Assembly: GCA_963750065.1 (NCBI GenBank)
Contig: CAVVPK010000001.1
Coordinates: 106,904-170,903, forward strand
Reading direction: 5' to 3'
DNA length: 64,000 nt
Origin: CAVSRC01 sp963750065
GTDB taxonomy: Bacteria; Pseudomonadota; Alphaproteobacteria; Rhizobiales; Kaistiaceae
A model generated the notes under the pieces. The model had not been told where the DNA came from. It searched no databases and was given only the letters and a program-made list of their open reading frames with translations. The position numbers and the translations under genes are program-made. Positions 21,233 through 32,403 of this stretch are shown here, in pieces. Numbering within the stretch: position 1 is the first letter of the stretch; the number at the start of each line of letters is the position of its first letter.

Positions 21233-22210
21233 ATGCCCCACGCAATCAGAATCGATGAACTCGGCGGACCGGAGGTGATGCAGTGGGTCGAGGTGCCCAT
21301 GCCCGAACCCGCCGCCGGCCAGGTGCGGGTGCGCCACACCGCCATCGGCGTCAACTTCGTCGACGTCTACAACCGCGCCGGTGTCTACAAGGGGGCAAAG
21401 CTGCCCTTCACCCCGGGCGCCGAAGCCGCGGGCGTGGTCGACAAGCTGGGCGCAGGGGTCGCCGCGCTCAAGCTGGGCGACCGCGTCGTCTACCAGAACG
21501 GCTCGTCCGGCTCCTATGCCGAATATTGCCTGATCCCCGCCGACCGGGCGATCAAGCTGCCCGACGGCGTCGACGACAGGACGGCGGCAGCCGGCTTCCT
21601 CAAGGGCGTCACCTGCGAGTATCTGCTGCTCAGGACCTTCAAGGTCGGTCCGCAGCACACCGTGCTCTTCCATGCCGCCGCTGGCGGCGTCGGCAGCATT
21701 GCCGGCCAGTGGCTGAAGGCGCTGGGCGCCACCACCATCGGCACCGTCGGGTCCGAGGAAAAGGCGGCGCGTGCCCGCGCCCACGGCTACGACCACGTCA
21801 TCGACTACACGAAGGAGAACTTCGTCGACCGGGTGATGGAGATCACCGGCGGCAAAAAGTGCGATGTCGTCTACGATTCGGTCGGCAAGGACACCTTTCC
21901 GGGCTCGCTCGATTGCCTGAAGCCGTTGGGCATGTGGGTCTCCTTCGGCCAGTCCTCGGGGATGGTGCCGCCGTTCCAGATCAACCTCCTGCAGCAGAAG
22001 GGCGGGCTCTTCGCCACGCGACCGACCACGGCGCATTATTTCGCCAGGCGCGAGGACCTGGAGACCGGCGCCGCCAACCTTTTCAAGGTGCTTCTCGACG
22101 GCACGGTGAAGGTCGAGATCGGCGCAACCTTCCCGCTAAGGGATGCCGCCGAGGCACACCGCGCCCTGGAGGCCCGGCGGACGGTGGCCGCCACGGTGCT
22201 CATTCCCTGA
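21233..22210 (+). CDS. qor: NADPH:quinone oxidoreductase (zeta-crystallin type)
   Basis: A 325-residue medium-chain dehydrogenase/reductase without catalytic zinc ligands, of the QOR/zeta-crystallin type. The N-terminal GroES-like part has VGVNFVD-type sequence (IGVNFVDVYNRAGVYK) and the Rossmann part has HAAAGGVGSIAGQW near residue 148. Members reduce quinones or enals with NADPH. It is two bases after the MFS gene and is followed by a 173-bp region that carries two competing hairpins before uraH. Confidence 0.92.
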   Translation: MPHAIRIDELGGPEVMQWVEVPMPEPAAGQVRVRHTAIGVNFVDVYNRAGVYKGAKLPFTPGAEAAGVVDKLGAGVAALKLGDRVVYQNGSSGSYAEYCLIPADRAIKLPDGVDDRTAAAGFLKGVTCEYLLLRTFKVGPQHTVLFHAAAGGVGSIAGQWLKALGATTIGTVGSEEKAARARAHGYDHVIDYTKENFVDRVMEITGGKKCDVVYDSVGKDTFPGSLDCLKPLGMWVSFGQSSGMVPPFQINLLQQKGGLFATRPTTAHYFARREDLETGAANLFKVLLDGTVKVEIGATFPLRDAAEAHRALEARRTVAATVLIP

Positions 22211-22286
22211 ACCGACGAATGCCGCAAATCCAGGCAGCCCTGATGAAATTAGGGGTTTGATCGAGAATTGGGCATAATTCATTGTT

Positions 22287-22320
22287 GAGTCTTGGACTCT
22301 CCCGAAAAACCGGCAGAGTC
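22287..22320 (+). promoter_or_regulatory. Two mutually exclusive hairpins in the leader of the purine locus
   Basis: GAGTC (22287-22291) can pair with GACTC (22295-22299) around three bases. The same right arm, as GACTCT (22295-22300), can instead pair with AGAGTC (22315-22320), extended inward by CCG/CGG over one C-C mismatch and a 6-base A-rich loop. The two structures share bases, so only one can form. The block sits 63 bp before uraH and 77 bp after the qor stop. It could be a qor terminator without a T-run, or a regulatory leader. This is inference from pairing only. Confidence 0.4.
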
Positions 22321-22383
22321 GGGGCAGGGTGGCGATGCGGCCCGGTCGGCCGTGATGTGTTTGCGTAAGGAATAGGTGTCGCG

Positions 22384-22730
22384 ATGGGGCGCCTGACGAC
22401 TCATGTGCTGGATACGGTGGCGGGTGCACCGGCGGCCGGCCTGATGGTCGAGCTTTTCCGGCTCACCGGCGGCGAGGCGCGCGTCATGGTGGCGCGCACC
22501 AATGACGACGGCCGCGTCGACCGGCCGCTGCTCGAAGGCGATGCACTGACCGCGGGCGTCTACGAACTGCGCTTCCACGCCGGCGATTATCTGCGCGCCC
22601 GCCACGACCTGCCGGACCCGGCTTTTCTCGACGTGGTGCCGATCCGCTTCGGCATCGCCGAGCCTGAGGCGCATTATCATGTGCCGCTGCTCATCTCGCC
22701 CTACGGCTATTCTACCTACCGGGGAAGCTG

Positions 22731-22731
<1 letters not shown>
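22384..22731 (+). CDS. uraH: 5-hydroxyisourate hydrolase (transthyretin-like protein)
   Basis: A 115-residue transthyretin-related enzyme that opens 5-hydroxyisourate, the product of urate oxidation, to give OHCU. The three family signatures are visible: the N-terminal LTTHVLDTVAGAPA with its catalytic His, a central RTNDDGRVD with the catalytic Arg, and the C-terminal tetrapeptide YRGS. It is the first gene of the purine locus, is preceded by AAGGA, and its stop overlaps the xdhA start (TGATG). Confidence 0.95.
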
Positions 22732-24204
<1,473 letters not shown>

Positions 24205-24218
<14 letters not shown>

Positions 24219-26580
24219 CGACTTTCCGGCAAACGTTGACGTGCCTGCGCCTGCCCCGCGCCGGGCGTCGCCGCGCGAGGAACAGCTTGCCGTCGTGCGC
24301 CAGCCGATTGCGCATGACAGCGCCATCAAGCACGTCACCGGCGCGGCCCTCTATACCGACGACATACGCACCCCGGCCGGCACGCTGCATCTGGCGCCGG
24401 GCTATGCGCCCATTGCCGCCGGCCGCGTGACCACGCTCGACCTCGAACCGGTGCGCGCCGCACCCGGCGTCGTCGCGGTGCTGACCGCGGAAGACATTCC
24501 CGGCCGCAACGATATCAGCCCGAAGGCGAGCGGCGACGACGCGCTGATCGCCGAAAGCCAGATCATGTTCTACGGCCAGGTCCTGTTCGTCGTGGTCGCC
24601 GAGACCCGCGACAAGGCCCGGCGGGCGGCACGGCTGGCGCGCATCTCGACCGCGCCGATCATGCCGGCGATCGACGTCGACGATGCCATCGTCGCCGGCA
24701 CCACCGTGCTCGACGACTACAAGTTCGAGCGCGGCGAGCCGGTCGAAGAGCTGGAACGCGCGCCCAGGCGCGTGACCGGCGAGTTCCGCCTCGGCGGCCA
24801 GGAGCACTTCTACCTGGAAGGCCAGGTGGCGCTGGCGATCCCCGGCGAAGACGGCGACATGGTCGTGCATGCCTCGACCCAGCACCCGAGCGAGGTGCAA
24901 CACGTCGTCGCCCGTGTCCTCGCCCTCCACGACAACGCCGTCACCGTCGAGGTGCGGCGCATGGGCGGTGGCTTCGGCGGCAAGGAGAGCCAGGCGACGC
25001 AGTGGGCGGCACTGGCCGCGCTGGCGGCGTGGAAGACCGGCCAGCCGTGCAAGATGCGGCTCGACCGCGACGACGACATGACCATGACCGGCAAGCGCCA
25101 CGATTTCCGGGTCGACTACGTTGCCGGCATCTCGCGCGAGGGCGGCCTGCGCTCGGTCGACGTGACGCTGTCGGCGCGCTGCGGTTATTCCGAGGACCTG
25201 TCGCTGGGCGTCGTCGACCGCACCATGTTCCATGCCGACAACGCCTACTACTACCCGTCCTGCCGCATCGTCACCCGGCGTATGCGCACCAACACGGTGT
25301 CGAACACCGCCTTCCGTGGCTTCGGCGGCCCGCAGGGCATGCTCTTCGCCGAGCGCATGATGGATCACGTCGCCTATGCCACGGGGCGCGATCCGCTCGA
25401 CGTGCGCAAGTCCAACTTCTACGAGGGGGTTGGCCGCGACCGCACGCCTTACGGCATGCACGTCGAGGACAACATCCTGCCCGAGCTCGTCGCCGAGATT
25501 GAACGCACCAGCGACTATCGCGCCCGCCGGCAGGCGATCGGCGAGTTCAATGCCGCCAGCCCAGTGCTCAAGAAGGGCATCGCGCTAACTCCAATCAAGT
25601 TCGGCATCTCCTTCACCCTCATCCACCTCAACCAGGCCGGCGCACTGGTCCACCTCTATCGCGACGGCTCGATCAGCCTCAATCACGGCGGCACCGAGAT
25701 GGGGCAGGGCCTGTTCATCAAGGTGGCCCAGGTGGTGGCCGAGGAATTCGGCGTCGGCGTCGACAAGGTGAAGATCACCGCCACCTCGACCGCCAAGGTG
25801 CCCAACACCTCGCCGACTGCGGCCTCCGCCGGTACCGACCTTAACGCCCAGGCGGCGCTCGCCGCCTGCCGCGAAATCAAGGACCGCCTCTACGCCTTCA
25901 TCGAGCAGAAGTGGAACGTCGAGCGCGACCGCGTCCAGTTCCGCAACGGCGAGGTGCTGATCGGCAACCGCACCATGCCGCTGTCCGAGCTGGCCACCGC
26001 CGCCTATGTCGAACGCGTCCACTTGTCTTCGGCCGCCTTCTACAAGACGCCGCTGATCCACTGGGACCGAGAGAAGGCGACCGGCCGGCCGTTCTACTAC
26101 TTCGCCTATGGCGCCGCCTGCTCGGAAGTGACCATCGACACCATGACCGGAGAGATGCGCGTTGACCGCGTCGACATCCTTCACGACGTCGGCAAGTCGC
26201 TCAATCCGGCCATCGACATCGGCCAGATCGAGGGCGGCTTCGTGCAGGGCATGGGCTGGCTGACCACCGAGGAGCTGGTCTGGGATTCGGCCGGACGGCT
26301 GAGGACCTTCGCCCCCTCGACCTACAAGATCCCGACCGCCGCGGACGTGCCGGCGGATTTCCGCGTCGCCCTGTTCGAATCGGGCGGCAACCGCGAGGAG
26401 TCCATCTTCCGCTCCAAGGCGGTCGGCGAGCCGCCGCTGATGTTGGCGATCTCGGTGTTCTCGGCTGTCACCGATGCCATTCTCAGCCTCAAACCGGCGA
26501 TCTTTCCGCATCTCGACGCCCCGGCCACGCCCGAGGCGATCATGCGTGCCATCCGCGCCACCAACGGAGCCGACGCATGA
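24205..26580 (+). CDS. xdhB: Xanthine dehydrogenase, molybdenum-binding large subunit
   Basis: A 791-residue molybdopterin-binding catalytic subunit. Family motifs are intact: GGGFGGKESQ near residue 255 for cofactor binding, AFRGFGGPQGM near 370, the MGQGLFIKVAQV segment near 500 and the catalytic glutamate in KAVGEPPLML near 740. Substrate-recognition context fits xanthine dehydrogenase, and the uraH-xdhABC order supports it over aldehyde oxidase. The stop overlaps the xdhC start by ATGA. Confidence 0.97.
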
Positions 26581-27572
26581 CGCCGGTGTGGCCGCGCGTG
26601 CTGGCGGGGCTCGACGCCCACGGCCGCGTCGCCATGGTCACAGTCGCCGCCACCCGCGGCTCGGCCCCGCGCGAGGCCGGCGCCCGGCTGATCGTCCATC
26701 CCGACGGCGGCTTCACCGGCACCATCGGCGGCGGCACGCTGGAATGGCGCGCCATAGCCCTGGCACAAGCGGCGCTGGCCAATCCCTCCGCCCCCAAGGC
26801 AGACGTGCGCCGCTACGCGCTCGGCCCTGAACTCGGCCAGTGCTGCGGCGGCACCGTCGATCTCATCGTCGAGCTGATCGACGCCGACCGGCGTGCGGCG
26901 GTCGCGGACCTCGCGGCGCGCGAGGCGGAAGGCCGGCTCGTCACGCAAGGCACGGTCGCCGCGGCGGGCATCGACCGCCGCATCCTTGACGACCAGACCA
27001 TGCCGCCCGGTAGCGCCACGCTTGACGCCAACACTGTCACCGAAGCCTTCGGTGACGACCGCCGGCCGCTGATCGTCTTCGGCGCCGGCCATGTCGGCCG
27101 CGCGCTGGTGCTGGCGTTGGTGCCGCTACCTTTCGTCATCACCTGGGTCGACCCGCGCCCCGACGCCTTTCCCGCCCACGTGCCGGCGAACGTCACGCCG
27201 ATCCAGCTTGGTGAGCCGGCCACGGCACTGGCCGGCATGCCGGCGGGCAGCTTCGTGCTGGTGATGAGCCACAGCCACCAGCTCGACCTGGCGCTCACCC
27301 ATGCCGCGCTTGCCGACGACCGCTTCGTCCATGTCGGGCTTATCGGATCGAAGACCAAGCGCGCCCGCTTCGAGAAGCGGCTGGCCGAGGCCGGCGTCGC
27401 GCCGGCCCGCATCGCTGAGCTGGTCTGCCCGATCGGCGTCGGCGGCATCCATTCCAAGGCACCGGCCGTGATTGCGGCGGCAACGGTGGCCGAACTTCTC
27501 ATGCGCGACGAAGCAATTCGGGCGATGGCACAACCCATGCACCACCAGACACGAAGGCAGCGGCACGCTTGA
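26577..27572 (+). CDS. xdhC: Xanthine dehydrogenase accessory protein XdhC
   Basis: A 331-residue chaperone of the XdhC/CoxI family that binds molybdenum cofactor, promotes its sulfuration and delivers it to XdhB. The N-terminal domain shows TRGSAPREAGARLIVH and GTIGGGTLEWR; the C-terminal Rossmann part shows IVFGAGHVGRALV near residue 170 and GLIGSKTKRARFEKRL near 255. CCGG in LGQCCGGTVDL near residue 85 provides the conserved cysteines. It ends in TGATG overlapping the ABC ATPase start. Confidence 0.95.
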   Translation: MTPVWPRVLAGLDAHGRVAMVTVAATRGSAPREAGARLIVHPDGGFTGTIGGGTLEWRAIALAQAALANPSAPKADVRRYALGPELGQCCGGTVDLIVELIDADRRAAVADLAAREAEGRLVTQGTVAAAGIDRRILDDQTMPPGSATLDANTVTEAFGDDRRPLIVFGAGHVGRALVLALVPLPFVITWVDPRPDAFPAHVPANVTPIQLGEPATALAGMPAGSFVLVMSHSHQLDLALTHAALADDRFVHVGLIGSKTKRARFEKRLAEAGVAPARIAELVCPIGVGGIHSKAPAVIAAATVAELLMRDEAIRAMAQPMHHQTRRQRHA

Positions 27573-29167
27573 TGGAGACGGGGGCAGGGGTGGACAGCGG
27601 CAAGAACTTCCGCCGGCAGACCGGCACGCCGACGCTGGAAGTGATCGGCATCAGCAAGGACTTCGGCTCGCTGAGGGCCAACGACAGCGTCAATTTCTCC
27701 GTCATGCCGAGAGAAATCCACGCGCTGCTCGGCGAAAACGGCGCCGGCAAGTCGACACTGGTCAAGATCATCTACGGCGCCCTGCAACCGACCGAAGGCG
27801 AGATCCGCTGGAAGGGCAAGCCGGTCACCATCTCCAACCCGGCTGCCGCGCGTCATCTCGGCATCGGCATGGTGTTTCAGCATTTCTCGCTGTTCGAAGC
27901 CCTGACGGTGACCGAGAACATCGCCCTCGCGCTGCCCAAGGACATGCGCCGCGGGCTGGCCGAGACGGTCGCGCAGATATCGGCCGACTACGGCCTGCCG
28001 CTCCGGCCGCACGCCATCGTCGCCGACCTTTCGGTCGGCGAGCGCCAGCGCATCGAGATCGTCCGCTGCCTGCTGCAGAAGCCGCAACTGCTCATCATGG
28101 ACGAGCCCACCTCGGTGCTCACCCCGCAGGAGGCCGACCATCTCTTCGTCACCCTGCAGCGGCTGGCCGGCGAGGGCTGTGCGGTGCTCTACATCTCTCA
28201 CCGCCTGGAGGAGGTGCAGCGCATCTGCCACCACGCCACCATCATGCGCCGCGGCAAGGTGGTCGCCGAGACCGACCCGGCGCAGGAGACCGCCGGCACG
28301 CTCGCCCGCCTCATGGTCGGCAGCGACGTGCTGGAGGTCGCCCGGGCACCGGGCGAGATCGGCAAGGTGCGTCTGGCGGTCGACGCGCTCGACCTGCCGG
28401 CGCTCGATCCGTTCGGCGTCTCCCTCAGGGACATCAGCCTCGACGTCTATGGCGGCGAGGTGGTCGCCATCGCCGGCGTCGCCGGCAACGGCCAGAGCGA
28501 GCTGTTCGCGGCGCTCTCCGGCGAAGTGCCCGTCGAGGAGGCCGATGCGGTCGTCATCGATGGCAAGGCGTGCGGCCATATGGGCATCACCGGCCGGCGC
28601 AATCTCGGCGCCGCCTTCGTGCCGGAGGAGCGCCTCGGCCATTCCGCCGTGCCCGGCCTCAAGCTCACCGACAATGTCATCCTCACCCGCCACCGCACCG
28701 GCGACGAACTGGTGGTGACCGGTGTCGTGCGCCCGCAGAAGGCCCTCAAGATCCTCGATACGCTGACCGCCGATTACGACGTGCGCAAGGGAACCTCCGA
28801 TCCCGAGGCGCGCTCGCTGTCGGGCGGCAACCTGCAGAAATTCGTCGTTGGGCGGGAGATCAACCGCCGGCCGGCCGTGCTCGTCGTGTCGCAGCCGACC
28901 TGGGGCGTCGATGCCGGCGCCGCGGCGCTCATTCGTCAGGCGCTGATCGACCTGGCGCACTCCGGTTCGGCGGTGCTGGTGATCAGCCAGGACCTCGACG
29001 AGATCTTCGAGATTGCCCACCGCATCGCGGTGATCTCGCGCGGCCACCTGTCGCGGGCCGAACCCGCAGCGGAAATGACGCGCGAATCGATTGGCCTGCT
29101 CATGGGCGGCATCGGCGAAGGCAAGAAGGCAGAGGGCGGCGCGGCGGAGGCGACCAATGCAGCTTAG
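27572..29167 (+). CDS. BMP-type ABC importer, double ATP-binding protein
   Basis: A 531-residue ATPase with two nucleotide-binding domains, the type that pairs with BMP-family binding proteins (for example the NupO/YufO nucleoside importers). Domain 1 has Walker A GENGAGKSTLVKIIYG, signature LSVGERQRIEI and Walker B LLIMDEPTSVL. Domain 2 has the usual degenerate Walker A GVAGNGQSELFAAL, signature LSGGNLQKFVVGRE and an altered Walker B LVVSQPTWGVD, a known asymmetry of this group. Its position between xdhC and puuD suggests a purine, urate or related substrate, which is inference. Confidence 0.9.
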   Translation: METGAGVDSGKNFRRQTGTPTLEVIGISKDFGSLRANDSVNFSVMPREIHALLGENGAGKSTLVKIIYGALQPTEGEIRWKGKPVTISNPAAARHLGIGMVFQHFSLFEALTVTENIALALPKDMRRGLAETVAQISADYGLPLRPHAIVADLSVGERQRIEIVRCLLQKPQLLIMDEPTSVLTPQEADHLFVTLQRLAGEGCAVLYISHRLEEVQRICHHATIMRRGKVVAETDPAQETAGTLARLMVGSDVLEVARAPGEIGKVRLAVDALDLPALDPFGVSLRDISLDVYGGEVVAIAGVAGNGQSELFAALSGEVPVEEADAVVIDGKACGHMGITGRRNLGAAFVPEERLGHSAVPGLKLTDNVILTRHRTGDELVVTGVVRPQKALKILDTLTADYDVRKGTSDPEARSLSGGNLQKFVVGREINRRPAVLVVSQPTWGVDAGAAALIRQALIDLAHSGSAVLVISQDLDEIFEIAHRIAVISRGHLSRAEPAAEMTRESIGLLMGGIGEGKKAEGGAAEATNAA

Positions 29168-30245
29168 GCTCGAACGGCGGGCTCAGCAGAGCCGTGTCAT
29201 GGCGGTGCTATCGCCCGTCATCGCCATCGCTCTGTCCGTCGTCACCTTCTTCGTCATCTTCGTGGTGATGAAGGTCGATCCGTTCGGCGCGCTCTACGTC
29301 TATTTCATCGAAAAGCTGACGGCGTGGTGGTCGATCCAGGACCTCATCGTCAAGATGACGCCGCTCATCCTGATCGCCGTCGGCCTGGCCATCTGCTACC
29401 GGTCCAACACGTGGAATATCGGCGCCGAGGGGCAATTCGCCGCCGGCGCGATCACCGGTTCGATCCTGCCCATCTTCTTTCCGGGCTGGCAGGGACCGAT
29501 CGTGGTCATGCTCATGCTGCTCATGGGCATTCTCGGCGGGATGATCTATGGCGCGATTCCCGCGCTGCTCAAGATCCGCTTCGGCGCCAATGAGATCCTG
29601 ACCAGCCTGATGCTGGTCTACGCCGCCGGCTTCCTGCTCGACTATCTGGCGCGCGGCCCCTGGCGCGATCCGCACGGGTTCAACTTCCCCAACAGCCGCC
29701 AGTTCAGCGACGGGCAATTGCTGCCGGTGATCGCCGGGCAGCACGTCACGCTCGCCGTCGTCTTCGCCCTGGTCGTCGCCTTCGCAGCCTGGTTCATGCT
29801 CCGCAACACGCTGGCCGGATTCAGGATCGGCGTGCTTGGTCAGGCGCCGCGCGCCGGCGCCTTCGCCGGCTTCAGCCACAACCGAATGATCCTGGTCACC
29901 TTCCTGATCTCCGGCGGCCTTGCCGGGCTCGCCGGCATCTGCGAGGTCGCCGGGCCGCTCGGCCAGCTGCGCATCAGCGTTTCGCCCGGCTATGGCTTCA
30001 CTGCCATCATCGTCGCCTTTCTCGGCCGGCTGAACCCGCTCGGCATCATCGTCTCCGGCTTCGTCTTGGCGCTGTCCTTCCTCGGCGGCGAGGGCATCCA
30101 GAGCACCTACCACTTGTCCGAGCAGATCGCTCGCGTCTTCCAAGGCGTCCTGCTGTTCTTCGTCCTCGCCTGCGACACGCTGATTTTCTACCGCATCCGC
30201 ATCGTCGGCCGCCTGCCGGCGGCGGCGCGGGCGGCGGGGGCCTGA
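29157..30245 (+). CDS. BMP-type ABC importer, permease 1
   Basis: A 362-residue inner membrane permease of the branched-chain/BMP group (BPD_transp_2). Hydrophobic segments run from residue 20 (VIAIALSVVTFFVIFVVM) to the end, about nine in all. The family motif is visible as FRIGVLGQAPRAGAFAGFSH near residue 220. The ATG at 29157 overlaps the ATPase gene by 11 bp; a farther in-frame start would place an Arg-rich tail before the first helix, so it was rejected. Confidence 0.88.
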   Translation: MQLRLERRAQQSRVMAVLSPVIAIALSVVTFFVIFVVMKVDPFGALYVYFIEKLTAWWSIQDLIVKMTPLILIAVGLAICYRSNTWNIGAEGQFAAGAITGSILPIFFPGWQGPIVVMLMLLMGILGGMIYGAIPALLKIRFGANEILTSLMLVYAAGFLLDYLARGPWRDPHGFNFPNSRQFSDGQLLPVIAGQHVTLAVVFALVVAFAAWFMLRNTLAGFRIGVLGQAPRAGAFAGFSHNRMILVTFLISGGLAGLAGICEVAGPLGQLRISVSPGYGFTAIIVAFLGRLNPLGIIVSGFVLALSFLGGEGIQSTYHLSEQIARVFQGVLLFFVLACDTLIFYRIRIVGRLPAAARAAGA

Positions 30246-30249
30246 CACC

Positions 30250-31176
30250 ATGGACATTGCCGAGATTCAGGGCCTGCTGCTCACCATCGTCACCGCGGCG
30301 ATGCCGCTTCTTCTCGCCTCGCTCGGTGAGCTGGTTGCGGAGCGCTCCGGGGTCCTTAACCTGGGCGTCGAGGGCATGATGGCGATGGGCGCGGTGGTCG
30401 GCTTCATCACCGGTTACGCCACCGGCTCTCCCGCGCTTGGCGTGCTTGCGGCGATCCTGGCGGGCGCCGCCATGGCGGCGCTCTTCGCGGTGCTGACGCT
30501 CATCTTCGTCGCCAACCAAGTCGCCTCCGGTCTGGCGCTGACCCTTTTTGGCCTCGGCCTCTCCGCCTTGATCGGCGATCGTTTCGTCAGCGTTCCCGGC
30601 TTCGGGCTCGACCGCATCCACGTTCCCGGGCTGACCGACATTCCCCTGATCGGACCGCTGCTCTTCGGTGAGGATCCGTTGGTGTATCTTGGTGTGGCGC
30701 TGATTATCGGCGTCGGCTGGTTCCTCTTCCATACGCGCGCCGGGTTGATCGTGCGGGCGACCGGCGACAATCACCTGTCGGCCCATTCGCTCGGCTACAA
30801 TGTCATCCGCGTGCGCTTCCTGGCGGTAATGTTCGGTGGCGCCTGCGCCGGTCTCGCCGGCGGCTACCTGTCGATCGTCTATTCGCCGCAGTGGATCCCC
30901 AACATGACCGCCGGCCGCGGCTGGATCGCGTTGGCGCTGGTGGTCTTCGGCACCTGGCGGCCGGTACGCGTCGCCGTCGGCGCCGTGCTCTTCGGGGCGA
31001 TCAGCATCCTGCAGCTCAACGCCCAGGGCTACGGAGTGGCTTTGCCACCTCAGTTTCTCAATTCGCTGCCTTACCTGACGACGGTTGTCGTCTTGGTCAT
31101 CATCTCACGAAATCGTACGCTGCTGCGGGTCAACACGCCTGCCTGTCTCGGGCAGGCGTTCGTGCCCGACCGGTAG
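30250..31176 (+). CDS. BMP-type ABC importer, permease 2
   Basis: A 308-residue second permease of the importer, again of the BPD_transp_2 family, with GELVAERSGVLNLGVEGMMA near residue 25, the conserved segment of this subunit type. About eight hydrophobic segments follow. It starts four bases after permease 1 ends. The last 15 or so residues (TPACLGQAFVPDR) look like a short unconserved extension. A 74-bp spacer separates it from the binding protein gene. Confidence 0.88.
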   Translation: MDIAEIQGLLLTIVTAAMPLLLASLGELVAERSGVLNLGVEGMMAMGAVVGFITGYATGSPALGVLAAILAGAAMAALFAVLTLIFVANQVASGLALTLFGLGLSALIGDRFVSVPGFGLDRIHVPGLTDIPLIGPLLFGEDPLVYLGVALIIGVGWFLFHTRAGLIVRATGDNHLSAHSLGYNVIRVRFLAVMFGGACAGLAGGYLSIVYSPQWIPNMTAGRGWIALALVVFGTWRPVRVAVGAVLFGAISILQLNAQGYGVALPPQFLNSLPYLTTVVVLVIISRNRTLLRVNTPACLGQAFVPDR

Positions 31177-31250
31177 GCGGACGGCCGTGTGCGTATCCGG
31201 CGTAAAACTTGCTTCGCATCCCGTGACTGCACCTGAACAGGGAGATTCTC

Positions 31251-32315
31251 ATGCACAAACTGATTGCCGTATCGGGCGCGGCGCTTGTCCTCGCCCTAGC
31301 GGCGGGCGCCGCCAGCGCCGCGCCGCTCAAGGCCTGCTGGGTCTATGTCGGCCCGCACAACGACGGCGGCTACAGCGAACAGCACGATATCGGCCGCCAG
31401 GACGTCGCCAAGACGCTCGGCGACAAGGTCGATGCCTCGACCTACATCGAGAACGTCTCGAAGTCCGACTCCGAGCGGCCGATCCGCGAGCTTGCCCAGA
31501 AGGGCTGCAACATCATATTCACCACCTCCTTCGGCTTCATGGACTCGACCATCAAGGTCGCCAAGGACTTCCCCGACGTGAAGTTCGAGCACGCCACCGG
31601 CTTCAAAACGGCGCCGAACGTGTCGACCTACAACATCCGCTGGTACGAAGGTCGCTACGTGATGGGTCAGATCGCGGCCAAGATGTCCAAGAAGGGCGTG
31701 GCCGGCTACATCGTTTCCTTCCCGATTCCGGAAGTGATCATGGGCATCGATGCCTTCATGCTCGGCGCCCAGTCGATCAATCCCGATTTCAAGCTCAAGA
31801 TCGTCTGGGTCAACTCGTGGTTTGACCCCGCCAAGGAGGGCGACGCGGCCAACGTGCTGGTCAACCAGGGCGTCGACATTCTCGTCCAGCACACCAACTC
31901 GCCGGCACCCATGCAGGTCGCCGAGAAGGCCGGCATCCACGCTTTCGGCCAGTCGGCCGACATGTCCAAGTTCGGCCCCAAGGCACACCTTGCCTCGCTG
32001 ATCGACAACTGGGGTCCGTATTACGTTCGCGAGGTCCAGGCCGTCCTCGACGGCACCTGGAAGAGCCACCAGGCGTGGGAGGGCTTCAAGTCCAATCTGG
32101 TCGAGGTGGCGCCGCTCACCAACATGCCTGACGACGTCAAGGCGATGGCCGAAGCGACCATCGAGAAGATCAAGGGCGGCTGGAGCCCCTTCACCGGTCC
32201 GGTCTACAAGCAGGACGGCTCGGTCGGCGTTCCCGACGGCCAGGTCATCCCCGATGGCGACCTTCTCGGCCTCAACTGGTACGTCAAGGGCATCGACGAC
32301 AAGATGCCGCAATAG
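31251..32315 (+). CDS. BMP family periplasmic binding protein
   Basis: A 354-residue substrate-binding protein of the basic membrane protein/PnrA-like family, which binds nucleosides, nucleobases or riboflavin in characterised cases. A signal peptide is clear (LIAVSGAALVLALAAGAASA, cleavage before APLKACW). It lacks a lipobox, so it should be a soluble periplasmic protein rather than a lipoprotein. The binding cleft segments WVYVGPHNDGGYSEQHD and GCNIIFTTSFGFMD follow the family. GGGAG-like ribosome binding site lies just upstream. Its substrate is predicted to be a purine-related compound from context only. Confidence 0.9.
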   Translation: MHKLIAVSGAALVLALAAGAASAAPLKACWVYVGPHNDGGYSEQHDIGRQDVAKTLGDKVDASTYIENVSKSDSERPIRELAQKGCNIIFTTSFGFMDSTIKVAKDFPDVKFEHATGFKTAPNVSTYNIRWYEGRYVMGQIAAKMSKKGVAGYIVSFPIPEVIMGIDAFMLGAQSINPDFKLKIVWVNSWFDPAKEGDAANVLVNQGVDILVQHTNSPAPMQVAEKAGIHAFGQSADMSKFGPKAHLASLIDNWGPYYVREVQAVLDGTWKSHQAWEGFKSNLVEVAPLTNMPDDVKAMAEATIEKIKGGWSPFTGPVYKQDGSVGVPDGQVIPDGDLLGLNWYVKGIDDKMPQ

Positions 32316-32338
32316 GCGTCCGTTGCCCGGCTAAGCTG

Positions 32339-32368
32339 ACGGGCGCGCCTCGATGGGGGCGCGCCCGT
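32339..32368 (+). terminator. GC-rich hairpin after the binding protein gene
   Basis: Eleven-base perfect arms (32339-32349 and 32358-32368) flank an 8-base loop, starting 23 bp after the binding protein stop and ending 35 bp before puuD. There is no T-run. In importer operons such hairpins often stabilise the binding protein mRNA or reduce read-through; either would set the level of puuD, uraD and the amidohydrolase relative to the importer. Confidence 0.55.
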
Positions 32369-32403
32369 TCGCCGTCTGAACGAAGTCGCCTGAACGAGTG
32401 CCC

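Noticed and set aside
26813..29047. A 744-codon minus-strand frame across xdhC and the ABC ATPase
   Set aside because: It spans two unrelated plus-strand genes with clear motifs, so it cannot be a gene product.
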